Origin: Steinernema hermaphroditum | Taxonomy: Eukaryota; Nematoda; Chromadorea; Rhabditida; Steinernematidae | Direction: 5' to 3' | Assembly: GCA_030435675.1 (NCBI GenBank) | Contig: CM059623.1 | Coordinates: 1,266,012-1,330,011, forward strand | Length of the DNA: 64,000 nt | Shown: piece after piece, positions 37,001 to 48,097 of the stretch | Layout: every line of letters begins with the position of its first letter | Position numbering within the stretch: the first letter of the stretch is position 1 | Translations under genes and position numbers: made by a program | Notes under the pieces: generated by a model | The model's database searches: none | What the model was told of the DNA's origin: nothing | What the model saw: the letters and a program-made list of their open reading frames with translations, nothing else

Positions 37001-40000
37001 GGTATTGAACCGACACCGACCCACTCAAATACAAATCAAATGCGTTCGCAATGAGCCACACAGACAGATCCGAGGATCCGATTCACTGCCACTACGTCCG
37101 CGGCCTCAAAACCTTCCATTTGTTCATTAGGTTTACTCTGCCCTTTGCGACATTTTAAACTTCGACATTCTATTAAACGCTTGAAAATGGATCAACTGAA
37201 GTGTTCCCCTACCGTAATAGAGAACTTCACACCCTTAGACTCCCAGCATGACCTTCAAGTCTGCAGACAAAAAACCTCCATCTGCACCACCCTACCACAC
37301 CCTGCAGGAGCTCGTAAATATCGCAAAATTACGAGCTCAAATGGAAATTACACAGCGCGGAAAAACGAAAAAGCCATAAAACGAGTGATTTCATAAAGTT
37401 CTGTTTTCGCCGCCGCCGAAACAAAACCGGAATCCTCAGGGGCGACAGACTCCGAAGCGGCGGCGGGGCGCGATGGAAAAACAGAACGACGATGGAGATG
37501 TGGAGATAGCGGCGGGCGGAAACTGAAAAAAAAAGTGGGCGCTGACCTTAGAGGGCCGCAAGGCACTTCAACACGAGCCTAATGCGCTCGAGAGGCTACC
37601 GTTCCTTTGTGCGAACAATGGCGCGGACGCCCGCTGCGCGCGAGACGCTTCGATCGCTTCCGCTGCACAAACACTTCAGTTGATGCACGGCGGATCATGG
37701 GGGAATTAGGTGAATGGCTACTGTTATGGGCTATGGATGGAGAAAAGTGGACTCATCGATGAGCATATGAAGCAGAGTTCGGTTCAACTTCAAAGTCTAG
37801 AGAACCTTTTTTTTTGCTATCTATCGTTTCGAAGGCATTGTGATAACCAGTTCGATCAAAGGTTTCGGAACCTTGTGACCTGATTAGGCACGTAAACCCA
37901 TAAAAACGGGGAACTTGCATGTACAACACAGAACAAATATGGTCAAAACGCCAACTTCATCAATCTTAAAAAGCGGAATGGGGGTCATGAATCTGCCGCG
38001 TTTGATACTGGTTTAAAAGGGCGAGCCAAGCGTAAAATTGGAATGTTCCATCTGAATAAACACGCCAGTTCTGGTCTTTGCGGTTTGGACGATAGGCTCG
38101 ATTGGACCATTTTCACTCAGCACTCTGTTTGTCTTAATTAAAAGCGGATACGGTCTATCGAAAGCACGTCCATGTAAACGAGCTCAAACCCGTTATTACC
38201 ATTAACCTAATCAAGTCCAATACAACATATAGAATAGGGACAAAATCATTATCAATGCGTCCACTAAAAAGCATACCGAACAACAAGCTGTTATGTTTCG
38301 ACTCAAACCAGAAAAAAAGAATCTGTTTGGTCATGAATAGTGATGGATTTTGAGACTCGAAATTTCAAGATTTAGCGTCGAGATTTCGAGATCGAGACTA
38401 AGATAAGGAGTCAGCGAAAGATCTCGACCGAGACCGAGTCTCGATCATTTTGAGTGAAGAAAGAAGAGGCTGGCTCAGGCAAGTTTCTCAGGACATTTCT
38501 TACTCGGCGTCTCTGTCATTAGCACCGTCGGTTTATCCGCATTGCCACTGGTCACAAGAATATCACAGTACATCACGCAAGCATGCAAAAATATTCCCCA
38601 TCTCCAATTATCAAATTAGTAGTCTTCATAGTTTCTGTAAACTAGCAGAAAAAAAAACATGTTATTGTATGTTTTGAAGAAACCTGACGAAGTTAACTGG
38701 AGCAGAAAACATAAAGTAGACGTCAACAATCACACTCATAACGCATCAAGTTCATTTCTTGCACTTTGTCTTATGTCCAGCACGCTTCACTTGCTCCAAA
38801 TATCCAAGTACTGTAAATCAGAAACACAACAACTCCAAAATAAGCGCTATCGGTGACTCAAGGAAACGCACTAAAATCGCATTTGTCATCGAAACGAACG
38901 CGCAGAAAAGTGCGCATTCAATTGTGACGTCGCGCCACGCGAATTCCACAGAAACTGGAAATCCAATGAAAAATTTGAAAGAAAAGAGTATTCTTTCGAA
39001 ATTCTGAAATATCGGAAAAGTTCCAGCTCGAGGCAAGAGATTAGCGCTCTATGAAAGGCGCTCTCCATGTCAACAACCATCCAGAGCGCCTATTTCGGGA
39101 ATGCGATCCTGGCATGTTTTGGCACGGATCTATTTTCCATGCAGAACTCACGCACGCACACTTGTTCGCTGCACCCTCATTTGAATAATGTTTATGTTTT
39201 CGATGGGAAGAACCAGGGCAAAGTTCATTGGACTGACAGATTTGTGGAAGCCTCGTATAAGAGGCATATAATGTGTTTGTTATATTCAAGTACAATAGCA
39301 ATCCTCAAAACTTACTCAACGACGGCGACACCGAAATCTCAGGCACATCTCGCCGACTTCGGTCCCAGAAGTGGAAACTGCGACGGTTCGTCTTGCCGCG
39401 TTCGAATTCGCGATCTTCCTTCGGCGGTCGCCACGACCGCCTGAGCATTCCGAGCCCGATCAGGGGCATCGTGAATATATACCTCCGCTCCTAATGCATA
39501 GGCTCACACCCTTGAACAAGCTTCTTGTAGGCAATAAACGCGAGCGCGTCCACAGAAACGAAAACAGCGATTAAAGGTGGTGTTTGTCATTAGCGAAATG
39601 GCGGATTTTGTGAATGTCGCTTGAGTACGGCCAGGTGGGTGGATCGGATTGGAAGTAGGGAATGACTCAAGAGGACATCTACTGGACTACTGTGAACACA
39701 CAATACACTGACAAAAATGTTGACTTCAAAGGATTGGTTTTGTTTTGGCAAATGTATATCTGTATGAAGTGTATAGCGAACAACGGGGATATATGCAAAA
39801 ATCTGTACAATAACACTTCAAAACAGAAACAAAATTGCCCTTCCGGGATTCGAACCAGTGACCTCCAGACTGGTAAACAGCAGTGTTTGCATTGAGTCAC
39901 ATGGTGCAATCGTCTACACAACCATGTTTGGGTGTAGTGGCTAAGAGCTTTGTTCGGGACGCAGAAGGTCGTAGGTTCGACAACCCGAGAGTGATGTGTT

Positions 40001-43000
40001 TCAGAAATCAAGTGTAGCTCGTTTTCTAATGTTTTTTAGCAGATTTGAGACTGCTAAATACAAACATAAACATGAGTCTTTAGAAATTGACCCTGTGTCC
40101 TAGCAACATGGGCAGCCTAGAAACATCGTCTAAGTGGCTAGAGATCTTGATCAATAGCCCCGCTCAGATCATGGGGTAAATTTGGTAACAAATACAGTCA
40201 AACATTAAATACATTTTCCAAAAATGGAACTCAAAACTCCAAAAATGAATGAATCATAAAATAAAACATCGTTCTAACGGACAAGGACACGAATAAAAGA
40301 AGTGCCTCCTAGTCATCGATCCACCCTAATCAGCCTTCCGCCTCATCTCCCGCGATGACTCACACATCCGAACGCCACACGATCATTGAATATTCTATCC
40401 CTTAAAATTGCGAAACCGTTGCCAAGGCCACCAGCCGTCGTCCAGCCATTGTCACCGGGACGACACTTGTATGCAGATGAGGCGTGGGGCGCCACCTAGA
40501 AGTGCGCGAGAGGAGGCAGTAAAAGGTGAACTTGACACCTTTCCCCCTCGCCATCTGCCACTTGAGTCTCAAAGCGAACAAAGTTGGAACGAACTCCGGC
40601 GGCCTCAAGGGTCCCCAGAATACCGCTGCACGCCGACGGGTTATATAATATTTGCGTTGAGGGGAACAGTTTTGAAGACGACGTGGCTGCATCGAGTAAC
40701 ACACTCTACTTACTCGTTGCGGTGACGCCGCACGCCGGTGAACAAACATTATTAGACGTGGAAATGCGCCAGGAAATGACGAGATCAGCTGGACGGGACC
40801 CGGACTGTACTACTAAGGAGTCATCGTGCCTACTGTTAAATAATAGAGAGATGTGGTATCCAAAAATGTATTTTCAAAAAAATGAGAAAGCCAAAATTTC
40901 ATAATCACTTCCCAGAATGACCAGATTCTAAGCCAGTTAGCTGAAAAGTACAAGGATTACTGAGGTCGGGACCAGCTGGACGGGACCGGGACTGTACTAC
41001 TCATCGTGCCTACTGTTTACGGTCACCGAGAATCATAAGGAGGTAGATGGTGCACTCAAAAATATATTTTAAAAACTGACAAAACCAAAATTTCATAATC
41101 ACTTCCTAGAATGAGCTTCTCGAAAGGGCGCATTCTAAGCCAGTTAGTTGAAAAGTACAGGGATTAATGAGGGCCAATCGAAAGGCTTTGAGGACTACTT
41201 CGCCAAGTCATGGACTTGAATTCGAGAAACGATTAAGAGAGGCACTTTCGCTGGCCAGAACTTCCTGCTTTTTAAACACATAATTCCCCATAAATCGGAC
41301 TTTTATTGCATCGGAAAAGGTGGCGATTATGGAGCTTGACGGAACGTATTCTTATTATTGGTCTTTGATGTTGGTTTTTCAAGCGAATAGAGGATGATTA
41401 TATTGAAAATTAAAGGTGATGCTCATCATTAGACAGATAGCTCTCACAGGACTCAAAAATTGAATGAAATATTCGTTTTAACGATGTCAATTATCAGTCT
41501 TACTAAAAGTGCGATACACAGAAGCCCAAAAATGTTTCAGTCTTATTAGGTGTTCTGGATGGGACTGTACAAGGGGTCGCCCCCCATTAAGAATAAGAAG
41601 GTTTCGAAAAGTTAATATGTATTTGCGAATAAATTGAGTTGATTAGTCGACGTATAAAGGTCCAAAAATATTTCGTGAAAAAGCGTTGTAGGACTCCCGC
41701 CTGGTCGTCTCCTACTACAAAAAGCACCTCCTCTCCAAGACCTCGAAAACCCGTCGGACCGGATTAACCAAACTCCATCAGCACACGAACTTCGAGGGTC
41801 AATCAATGGGCGCCCGAGGGTCTCGCCGGGATAGTCGGTCGACCCGTCCCGTCCAACTTGTCTACTTTCGCATGCATGCGCGCGCACTCAAATTAGTTGC
41901 GTTTTCCGAAACAGGGCGCGTGCAATCCGTTTCGAGTCAAATGGACTTTTTTGGCGAGCAGCACTACTTATACCGGATGACCGAGTTTCGACGCTCCACC
42001 GACAATGGAATTACATTTGGGATTATTCGGCGCCAAAGGGGAACGCGGACTAGACTGACTGGCTTTAGACAGTAGACACTTTTGCAAAACAGTAGACACG
42101 TCTAAACAAACAAGACAAAACGCGGATATCAAAGCGACAATCTGGAGAAGCAGACGGCTTCAAGCGCCACTTTAAGCTTGCACCACCCCCTCCACAAGAT
42201 CTAACCGCAGATAAGGGCTGCAGAACGACCGCGTTCCCGCCGGGACCACAGTGACATCTTCGCGAAGAAGGGATTTCGACGTTATTTTCGTCTTTCGGAA
42301 TATTAAATCCGGGATGAACGCGCACGTGTCATCGGGATTACGGGATGAATATGCAGCCGTGTTTGCGTAAGCGAGCGGAAATATTTCTGAGAGTGAAAAT
42401 ATGGGAAAAGTGTGTTTAGGAGTGGTCATCAAAACAATTGCGTTTAGAAGCTTGTCCTTAGAACACTGCATAAGATGTAAACTTGTCTTACTTAGTTCCA
42501 AAATCTAACTTTGAGTTTGTTTCACGACTCAAAGGCGTTGTAGGAAACCAAAAACCCAAAAGAGTCTCGTTCAAGCTTGTTTCATACCTCCAAAAATTCC
42601 ATAGACCGAAAATAAATTGAACAGTAATACAAGGAGGCGACTAATGTAGCAACATAATCATCTATTCATGTTCGTACAATTCACAAAAATCTAGCATACC
42701 ACCTTCCAGAGTCTCATATTACCACCGCAGTTAACCCCGAAGGTACATCTTGATTATGCAACATCTGCTTGGAATATAGGAATTTAATGTACTTCCACAA
42801 AAATATCGACATTTTAAACAGAGACCACTGCGATTTAACCAAGAAGTTAAGTTGCAGTGAGAGCTATTTGAATCAATTTATGATCAAGACAACCTCATCT
42901 CAAATGGTATACAAAATCGTACAAACTGTAATTAGCCTGATGGAACTAAATGACAAATTTGAAACGGGTGGACGGAGTACTGTTCGTTTCAAAAATGACC

Positions 43001-43632
43001 AAATTTCCAGTGTAGCTTAGTGTCATATGTACCTTAATTACTGCTACGACATTCTAGCGATTTTAAAATAAAATTTTACTTGCGAATAGTATATAAATAC
43101 CACAATTTACAGTAGCAAAAATTACCAGATATGGCCGGACTCATTCTACGAATATCATCATGGCAAAAAAATAAATCACATTTAAACAGTATGTATACAT
43201 TACTAATCTCCAGGGTTCGGACCTTTCCTTATAAGGCAAAGATCAAATGAATCAGAAATATGGCTGGAACCTCCTATCAAACAAACTGGTAAATCCCAGA
43301 CATTCATATTTCGATCATCATGAATATTAAGTTCAACGTGACACCATGAATGTTAAGTCGTATTTTGCAACAAAAAACCAACCTTCAATGTGGACAGCCA
43401 TCTGTCGGAGCTGATCCTGCAGCCTCGGGCACTGAACCATGTCGACGAGGTCGTAGAGTGTGTAGAGACAGGGATGCACGGACTCGAAACGCTGGATCTC
43501 CTCGCGGATCTGCGCCGAAACGCTCTCCCCGGGCATCGGGAGAGGATTGGCCAAGAAGGGAAGCTGCGGCTGGCTGCCCATGAGGAATCCGTTGAGCGAC
43601 GACGCGCTCTGATGCCGTTGATGGGGAAGCAT
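19086..43632 (-). CDS. cnt-2: Centaurin-gamma/AGAP-type ArfGAP (GTPase-PH-ArfGAP-ankyrin)
   Basis: Twelve exons join in phase, 1,028 aa: 43383-43632, 30732-30790, 27305-27481, 27029-27169, 26311-26446, 24721-24810, 22073-22256, 20765-21359, 20357-20717, 19949-20309, 19544-19901 and 19086-19460. Residues about 30-103 match the AGAP segment [13 protein letters not shown]...NSQEWTTSR. Residues 104-255 form the Ras-like domain ([18 protein letters not shown], then YLLLIRDEG, ending [18 protein letters not shown]). The linker is Gln/Ser-rich. PH begins near 505 and is interrupted by a Ser-rich insert, as in the family. ArfGAP begins near 725 with the CxxCx16CxxC zinc finger and the [11 protein letters not shown] arginine region; ankyrin repeats follow. 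The protein should stimulate GTP hydrolysis on Arf at membranes. Introns are up to 12.6 kb, three are 42-47 bp. The first exon may extend upstream behind an acceptor at about 43700. The symbol is by family analogy with C. elegans. Confidence 0.9.
22257..24720. other. Intron of the AGAP gene
   Basis: Contains a GC-rich stretch (22320-22600), clusters of TCTAGACA words (22615-22800) and the first tRNA-like dyad (24006-24170). A TATAAAGGAGCG block at about 23506 on the plus strand looks promoter-like, but no gene follows it. Confidence 0.5.
24006..24170. repeat. Head-to-head tRNA-like dyad 1
   Basis: The left unit (24006-24074) reads on the minus strand: TGGCTCATTGC (A box) then GGTTCGATTCC (B box). 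The right unit (24093-24170) reads on the plus strand: TAGCTCATTGC then GGTTCGAGTCC, followed by AAAAATTTTC...TTTTTT. The units are inverted copies of each other. A T run also follows the left unit in its own direction. Confidence 0.75.
25385..25552. repeat. Head-to-head tRNA-like dyad 2
   Basis: Left (minus) unit 25385-25452 with GTGGCTCATTGC and GGTTCGAGTCC; right (plus) unit about 25488-25552 with GTGGCACATTGG and GGTTTGAATCC. An ATAATTTTTTTCG tail follows the right unit. Confidence 0.7.
28960..29116. repeat. Head-to-head tRNA-like dyad 3
   Basis: Left (minus) unit 28960-29027 with GTGGTGCATTGC and GGTTCGATTCC; right (plus) unit about 29049-29116 with GTGGCTCATTGC and GGTTCGAATCC, then CTTTTGTTTTGCC. 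Confidence 0.75.
30108..30267. repeat. Head-to-head tRNA-like dyad 4 (two different tRNA types)
   Basis: The left (minus) unit 30108-30177 carries TGGTGTAGTGGTTAG and GGTTCAATCCC with a paired GTGGG/CCCAC T stem, close to the Glu/Asp tRNA pattern. Its acceptor stem does not pair, so it is not a working tRNA. The right (plus) unit 30203-30267 carries CTCAGTGGTTAGCG and GGTTCAACTCC and ends at TTTTTTT. The halves come from different tRNA-like sequences, unlike the other dyads. Confidence 0.75.
30903..31050. repeat. Head-to-head tRNA-like dyad 5 (decayed)
   Basis: The left (minus) unit has ATGGTTCACCACAA and AGTTCGAACCC; the right (plus) unit has GTGGTTCATTGG and AGTTCAAGACGG. The layout is that of the other dyads, but both B boxes are eroded. 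It lies between the alternative first exon and the 30732-30790 exon. Confidence 0.5.
31122..31674 (-). CDS. cnt-2: Alternative first exon of the AGAP gene
   Basis: The frame opens with ATG 31674, 18 bases after a CTCCAG, and ends at AGGG|GTACGG in phase 1, the same phase as the 43383-43632 exon. It can therefore splice to the 30732-30790 exon and gives a protein of about 1,129 aa. The encoded 184 residues replace the 83-residue AGAP N-terminal segment with a basic, Ser/Arg-rich region ([13 protein letters not shown] near the end, [16 protein letters not shown] before it). No domain is recognised. GC content and codon choice resemble the other AGAP exons. It may instead end at another donor. 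Confidence 0.55.
32586..32750. repeat. Head-to-head tRNA-like dyad 6
   Basis: Left (minus) unit 32586-32654 with GTGGTTCATTGC and GGTTCGATTCC; right (plus) unit about 32686-32750 with GTGGCTCACCGC and GGTTCGAGCCCCGCC. Clear inverted copies of one unit. Confidence 0.75.
34163..34324. repeat. Head-to-head tRNA-like dyad 7
   Basis: Left (minus) unit 34163-34229 with ATGGCTCATTGC and a B box eroded by substitution; right (plus) unit about 34260-34324 with GTGGCTCATTGC and GGTTCGAGCCCC. TTCTTTCTTTGTTCTTTTTT follows. Confidence 0.7.
35451..35475. repeat. Short perfect hairpin
   Basis: ACCTGTCGCTG and its reverse complement flank a TCG loop. It lies inside the AGAP intron and its meaning is unknown. 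Confidence 0.7.
36990..37065 (-). repeat. Single tRNA-like half unit
   Basis: Minus strand: GTGTGGCTCATTGCGAACGC, then after about 30 bases GGTTCAATACCGG. Same subtype as 6975, 52101 and 56689. No partner in head-to-head position. Confidence 0.55.
39836..39993. repeat. Head-to-head tRNA-like dyad 8
   Basis: The left (minus) unit 39836-39905 has GTGACTCAATGC and GGTTCGAATCCCGG. The right (plus) unit about 39926-39993 has GTGTAGTGGCTAAGAGC and GGTTCGACAACCC. The right half has a normal-looking D-arm word and differs in type from the left, as in dyad 4. Confidence 0.7.
40772..41165. repeat. Tandem duplication of about 190 bp
   Basis: The first unit (from AGCTGGACGGGAC at about 40787) returns at about 40971. 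Both units share GACTGTACTACT, CATCGTGCCTACTGTT, CCAAAATTTCATAATCACTTCC and a TTCTAAGCCAGTTAG end. Differences are spread evenly. Non-coding. Confidence 0.8.
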
Positions 43633-44399
43633 CGCTTCTGAGTGTTGGCTTGAGGACGAATCGACTTGTGTGGTCGACGGGAAGTGGCTATTCTTCGTCG
43701 GCTTCTGCTGCTACTGACCACGTAGGCGACACGGGAGAGGGGGGCCCGTTTACAAATTCATCACTGAAACAGAGAAGAAAACATTGTCGGCGACGTTGCG
43801 GAAATTATCGATCGCGTTTAGGATTGCGCGTGGAGATGTCGTCGACAACGGCGAAGGAGAAGGTCGGTGCTGACAAGTAGAAGAAGACGAACGAACGCGG
43901 ATTGATCAATAAGGCGCGAAAAAATTGAAGAAAAGTGACCTTGGAGTGTGGGAAATGGGCGCGCGAGGCATTTTGGCACTTTCGATGGGATCTTGCACGG
44001 CCAGTTTGGGAGGCGAGGTACGAGGAGAAGAGAGTGAAAGTTGGGTCGAGGAGATCAAGTCGATTCTGATGGGAATCCGTAGATTTTGGGACTTTGGGTA
44101 ATTTAAAGAATAGCTTGACGACTAGTCAAGTTCAGGTCGTCGTATTGACACCAAAAATTGTTGTGATAAGTGAATAATAGAAAATACACGATAGAAAACA
44201 CCAGCGTCATTGAGATAAGAGCCAGTCAATCAGATGTTTCTGCTGGCAACGCGTTCCATCCAAAAATCAACATCCATGTTTTCACACTAGCAGCCCAAAT
44301 TCACGGCTACTATTTGCATTACATAATCTGCATGAAATCTAATATTAAATGAGACAATGAATATGACAGAGGTATAATACAGGAAAGGCACTTTTGACA

Positions 44400-44665
44400 G
44401 AAGCCTGAAAAATCATTTCCGGAATCGTGAGACCGGTCGAAAAATGAAATACAAAAAACCGACCAATCTCTGAATGACTCCCAGATTTCTCTCGTTTCCA
44501 ACCGATCTTCCAATCTCAATTTATGAATGGCTTTCTAGAGTTTAGACAAATTCTGGGAGCCTTATCTAAGAAAATCTTTGTTAAAGCATCCAGTCCAGAC
44601 ATCGGTCGATTTCAGATGTAATTCATTTACCGACCGGTCTCACGATTGAATGACTTCGGGAATGA
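44400..44665. mobile_element. MITE-like element with GAGACCGGTCG core
   Basis: It contains CGTGAGACCGGTCG..AAAATGAAA near the left and its inverted form CGACCGGTCTCACGATT near 44632-44648. The same core occurs at 57080-57110 and 54985-55045. Confidence 0.5.
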
Positions 44666-45539
44666 CTTTCTAGACATCTCTTTAAAATACCCTTGGAATT
44701 CTTGGATTCCCGAGAGCATTTTAAACGACCTACATCTCAGATTTTGATTTAGTATTATTCTCTTCATACATAGATACATAGCCAGTGTTTACAAAAATGC
44801 TTCAAGACGTCAGTTATTTCCACTTCACATAAATCAGGAAGGGGCGAAAATATAGCTATCTTAATAACACCATGAATAACAGCGTTCACCAATGGATATT
44901 ACCATTGGAACATTGGAACATTCCGATAACTCGGCAGTGCTAATAAAAACTTTACACCCAAAAATGCGAGCAATGCATCATATCTAAGCCGCCACATCAC
45001 CGCCATAAACAGAACATTTTCGAACAGCAGACCCGCGCCTAATCACCTACATAAGCCTCTCTCACACGCCTCTAATTACCGCGTCATCGCCACGCAACGG
45101 ACGGAGGATCAGCGGCGAGATCGTGCCGCGTTGTCTTTCGCCGACACCGTTAATCACATCATGTTGGACGGCTGAGGCGCCGATAATTACGACTGATCGC
45201 GGCGCGCGACGATCCAGGCGGCGCGGAGACAATAAATCAGGTTCGGCTGATATGCGGAGAGAATGAAAGGAGGCCGAAGTTGGATCCCTGGGGTGACGGG
45301 GCTGTGGATGGTGTGGCCTATCAGGGATTGAGAGATTAGACGTTGGGAACATTTAAATTTGAGGTGTTGAGATGAGTTGTCTATAAAACACAGATATGAA
45401 CTGCGAACTTTTCGCTATCTTATCTACTGCACACAAATTGTTCAAAAAGCAAGATGAATTCAATGCACAAAAAAAAATTAACTATTAATACAAAAGGCTA
45501 CATAGAGAGCAATCTTGAAAAGCATGAAAAAATTTAGAC

Positions 45540-45618
45540 CGGTAAGACAGTTCCTTTCCGTTTCAAAAATGACATTCCAAACATCTGTCTAGATGTCCTT
45601 TTTAGGGCCACCCTGTAT
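45540..45618. mobile_element. MITE right terminus (GGGCCACCCTGTA)
   Basis: ACATCTGTCTAGATGTCCTT continues to TTTAGGGCCACCCTGTA. The neighbouring 45865-45944 copy shows the same order, and 54923-55109 has both ends of a related element. Confidence 0.55.
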
Positions 45619-45864
45619 AGCACGATCGTTCGAGGAGCGGTCGGTTGTAGACAGTAGACAAAATGAGGGCTGAGGCCAGCTGAACCGATCGCGATCGATC
45701 ACGAATGAAACGCGTCTAAAATGAGCCACACAGACGATTGGGATGTCCCTAGTTACTGTCACTACTGCCGAAACTCAGAGAAATCAGAAACTCAAACATT
45801 ACCGAATGTAGAAAGATAACAAGATGACGATTAAAATTTTTCAAAAATTTCTGAGATATCATGA

Positions 45865-45944
45865 CCGGTGTCACGCCTGGATGATCATAAGAACGGCATT
45901 CCAGACTTGTATTTAGATGCCCTTTTTGGGCCACCCTGTATAAG
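45865..45944. mobile_element. MITE right terminus, second copy
   Basis: Matches 45540-45618 over about 50 bases up to GGGCCACCCTGTATA. After both copies come related ACGATCG and GTAGACAATAGACAAAATGAGG stretches, so about 330 bp may be a tandem duplication. Confidence 0.55.
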
Positions 45945-48097
45945 ACGATCGGCGGTCTGTCGCAGACAATAGACAAAATGAGGACGGGATCGATTATGAA
46001 TGAAAGGAATTCCCAATGAGTCACACAGAAAGCTGGAATGTGTCAAGTAAGATTGCGCTGCTATTAGATTCCGATTAGAAAAATGTTTGAGGTACCATAA
46101 AAAAAGCTCTGATACATCTCACATCCTAAAGACCCCAAAATTACACAAAAATTCTGCATCATGCAACGGTGTCCTCCTCGACGGCGCCGTCCACTTGACA
46201 TCGTTCGTCAAAAACACGGCGCTGCGCAAACATCCAAGTGTACACACAGGGAGGTCCGTATCAAAGTGACCCGCGCGGCCGAGATAATCACCCGCTATCA
46301 TACAGGAGGGTAAACATCGTAAAAACAAAGACTCACCTCCTGCGTCCGCGACGCTTTGATTCGTTTGAGGCGCACCGCGACGGATTAACGTCAGAAATGG
46401 ACACCTCCGTGCCTTTTTATGGGAGGCAAACAGAAGCTAATTCCAATGGATCTATGTGTAATTTATAGAAAAACGTGTGATTGTAGTTATAAAGAAACAG
46501 TTGCTTCTGCTTTTTCGAAACAAAAATACCAAAAATTAATAAAATCAAGGGAAGACACAAGCTAATTCTGAGAGGTGAGGTCATCAAGTGAATACATATG
46601 CCGTTCACCATAGCGCTAATACGATGGATCTTGTCAAAACGAAACGCTCGCCGCAGAACTAAACGTAATAGCTGCAGCCCGAAATCGTAAAACAATCCAT
46701 TTGCCGGCGGCCTTATCGCTAATCGCACCTCCTAAAGAGGCGCGCGGAGAAGGCGTGCGCCGAAAGATGGCCGAAGATAATCGCGAAATATAATTCAAAC
46801 GGCTAGTTGGCCCTCGGCCGGCGCCCCCGTTAGGCAATGAGGCCCTCGACGACAAATCGATTAGTCGGGCACTCAAAAAACGGGTCGTTCTCTAAGTATG
46901 GCCGAGTTGTGTTGATACCCAAAAACAAGAAGTCGAGAGAAGCTGGCGGCCCGCATTGTTCGTCCGGCGATCGATCGGCCTGTGCAGACGGCGACGCAGA
47001 CCGACGCTGATCGGCACATCGATCGACGCCGGGAAGGGCGAGGGAGGAAGTCGTCTGTCGCGGGTAGGTCGCGTGCATTCCTAACGTGCAAAAAGCGGTG
47101 ACAAAGAAAAAGTTCGTGTAATCTGTGATGTTGCGGCGGGGTGGTGGAACGGGAGACAAATGAACTGATGATAGGAGTTGAGAAATAAAAAGGAGAATTA
47201 AACAGATGAACGAGATTGGAACCCTCAAATAGGCCTCTCCTCTACCATCTACCATCGAATGTCCGAAATGTTATTGTTCACAAATATCACTAGTGTTTTC
47301 TATGTCATCCTACATCAAATCAAAAAAGTCGTCGATTGTGTTGGCTGGAAGGTGAATGAAATGATAGGTAATGCAACTCCTCTTTCGTTAGTTTCGCACA
47401 CAAAAATTCAATAGATTGGAGAAACCCAACTAACAAGGAAATCTTCCGAAGTTGCTATAGGCATGTCAACGTAACTTTCAAAAGGTGCTTACATGGATAG
47501 GCATGTCCATACGCCTTTTTGGTTTTGACATTCGCTAATGCACGCCAGCGCGATCTGAGAATGGTTCCCTTGTATCTCCATACTTGTAACCGTTATCCGA
47601 AAGACCCGAAACTCAAATCAAGAACAGGCAAACCTGGGCAATCAGGCAATCCGTAGGGCACCCATATAGTTACTGAAAGCGATTTCGCATTATCTCGCAT
47701 TATCTCCAAAATTTGCACGTTACGGTCACTTCAGAGGCTTATGGTTAGGCTGAGATCTGTATCCTTGCCGTGATGTAGTCGTATTAGGCCCTTGCGTGGC
47801 TTAATGCTCAGTAGATGCGGGAATCTTAAATTTGCAACCTAGCTGAAATAAACTTCTGCATTTTCAGTCCACAACTGCCTTTTGGCGCGTATATCAAAAA
47901 TTTCGAAAGTAAAAACACGACTTTTGCAAATGAAGATTTGCCTAAACAAAGAAATATACGAACTATATTACACCTCGTAATAAAAGGCCGACAAAGACTG
48001 AAATATAAACAATGTCGTCTAGGTCACAAATATCTTCGTTTGACCGTTTCCGCTCGATGCCGCCCGATTACGGATCGTCTTAAGTTACCAGTAAACA

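Larger units (their letters stand above)
31675..43382. other. Giant first intron of the AGAP gene
   Basis: No supported exon. It holds tRNA-like elements at 32586, 34163, 36990 and 39836, GC-rich islands (about 32060-32260, 33000-33560, 34990-35200, 36180-36680, 37400-37680, 40320-40740), a tandem duplication (40772-41165) and many CAAAAAT words beyond 39.7 kb. Confidence 0.6.

Noticed and set aside
46830..47255. 141-codon minus-strand frame with a hydrophobic start
   Set aside because: It spans a GC-rich patch and an AT-rich stretch, no splice partner or domain, and other frames are open too.
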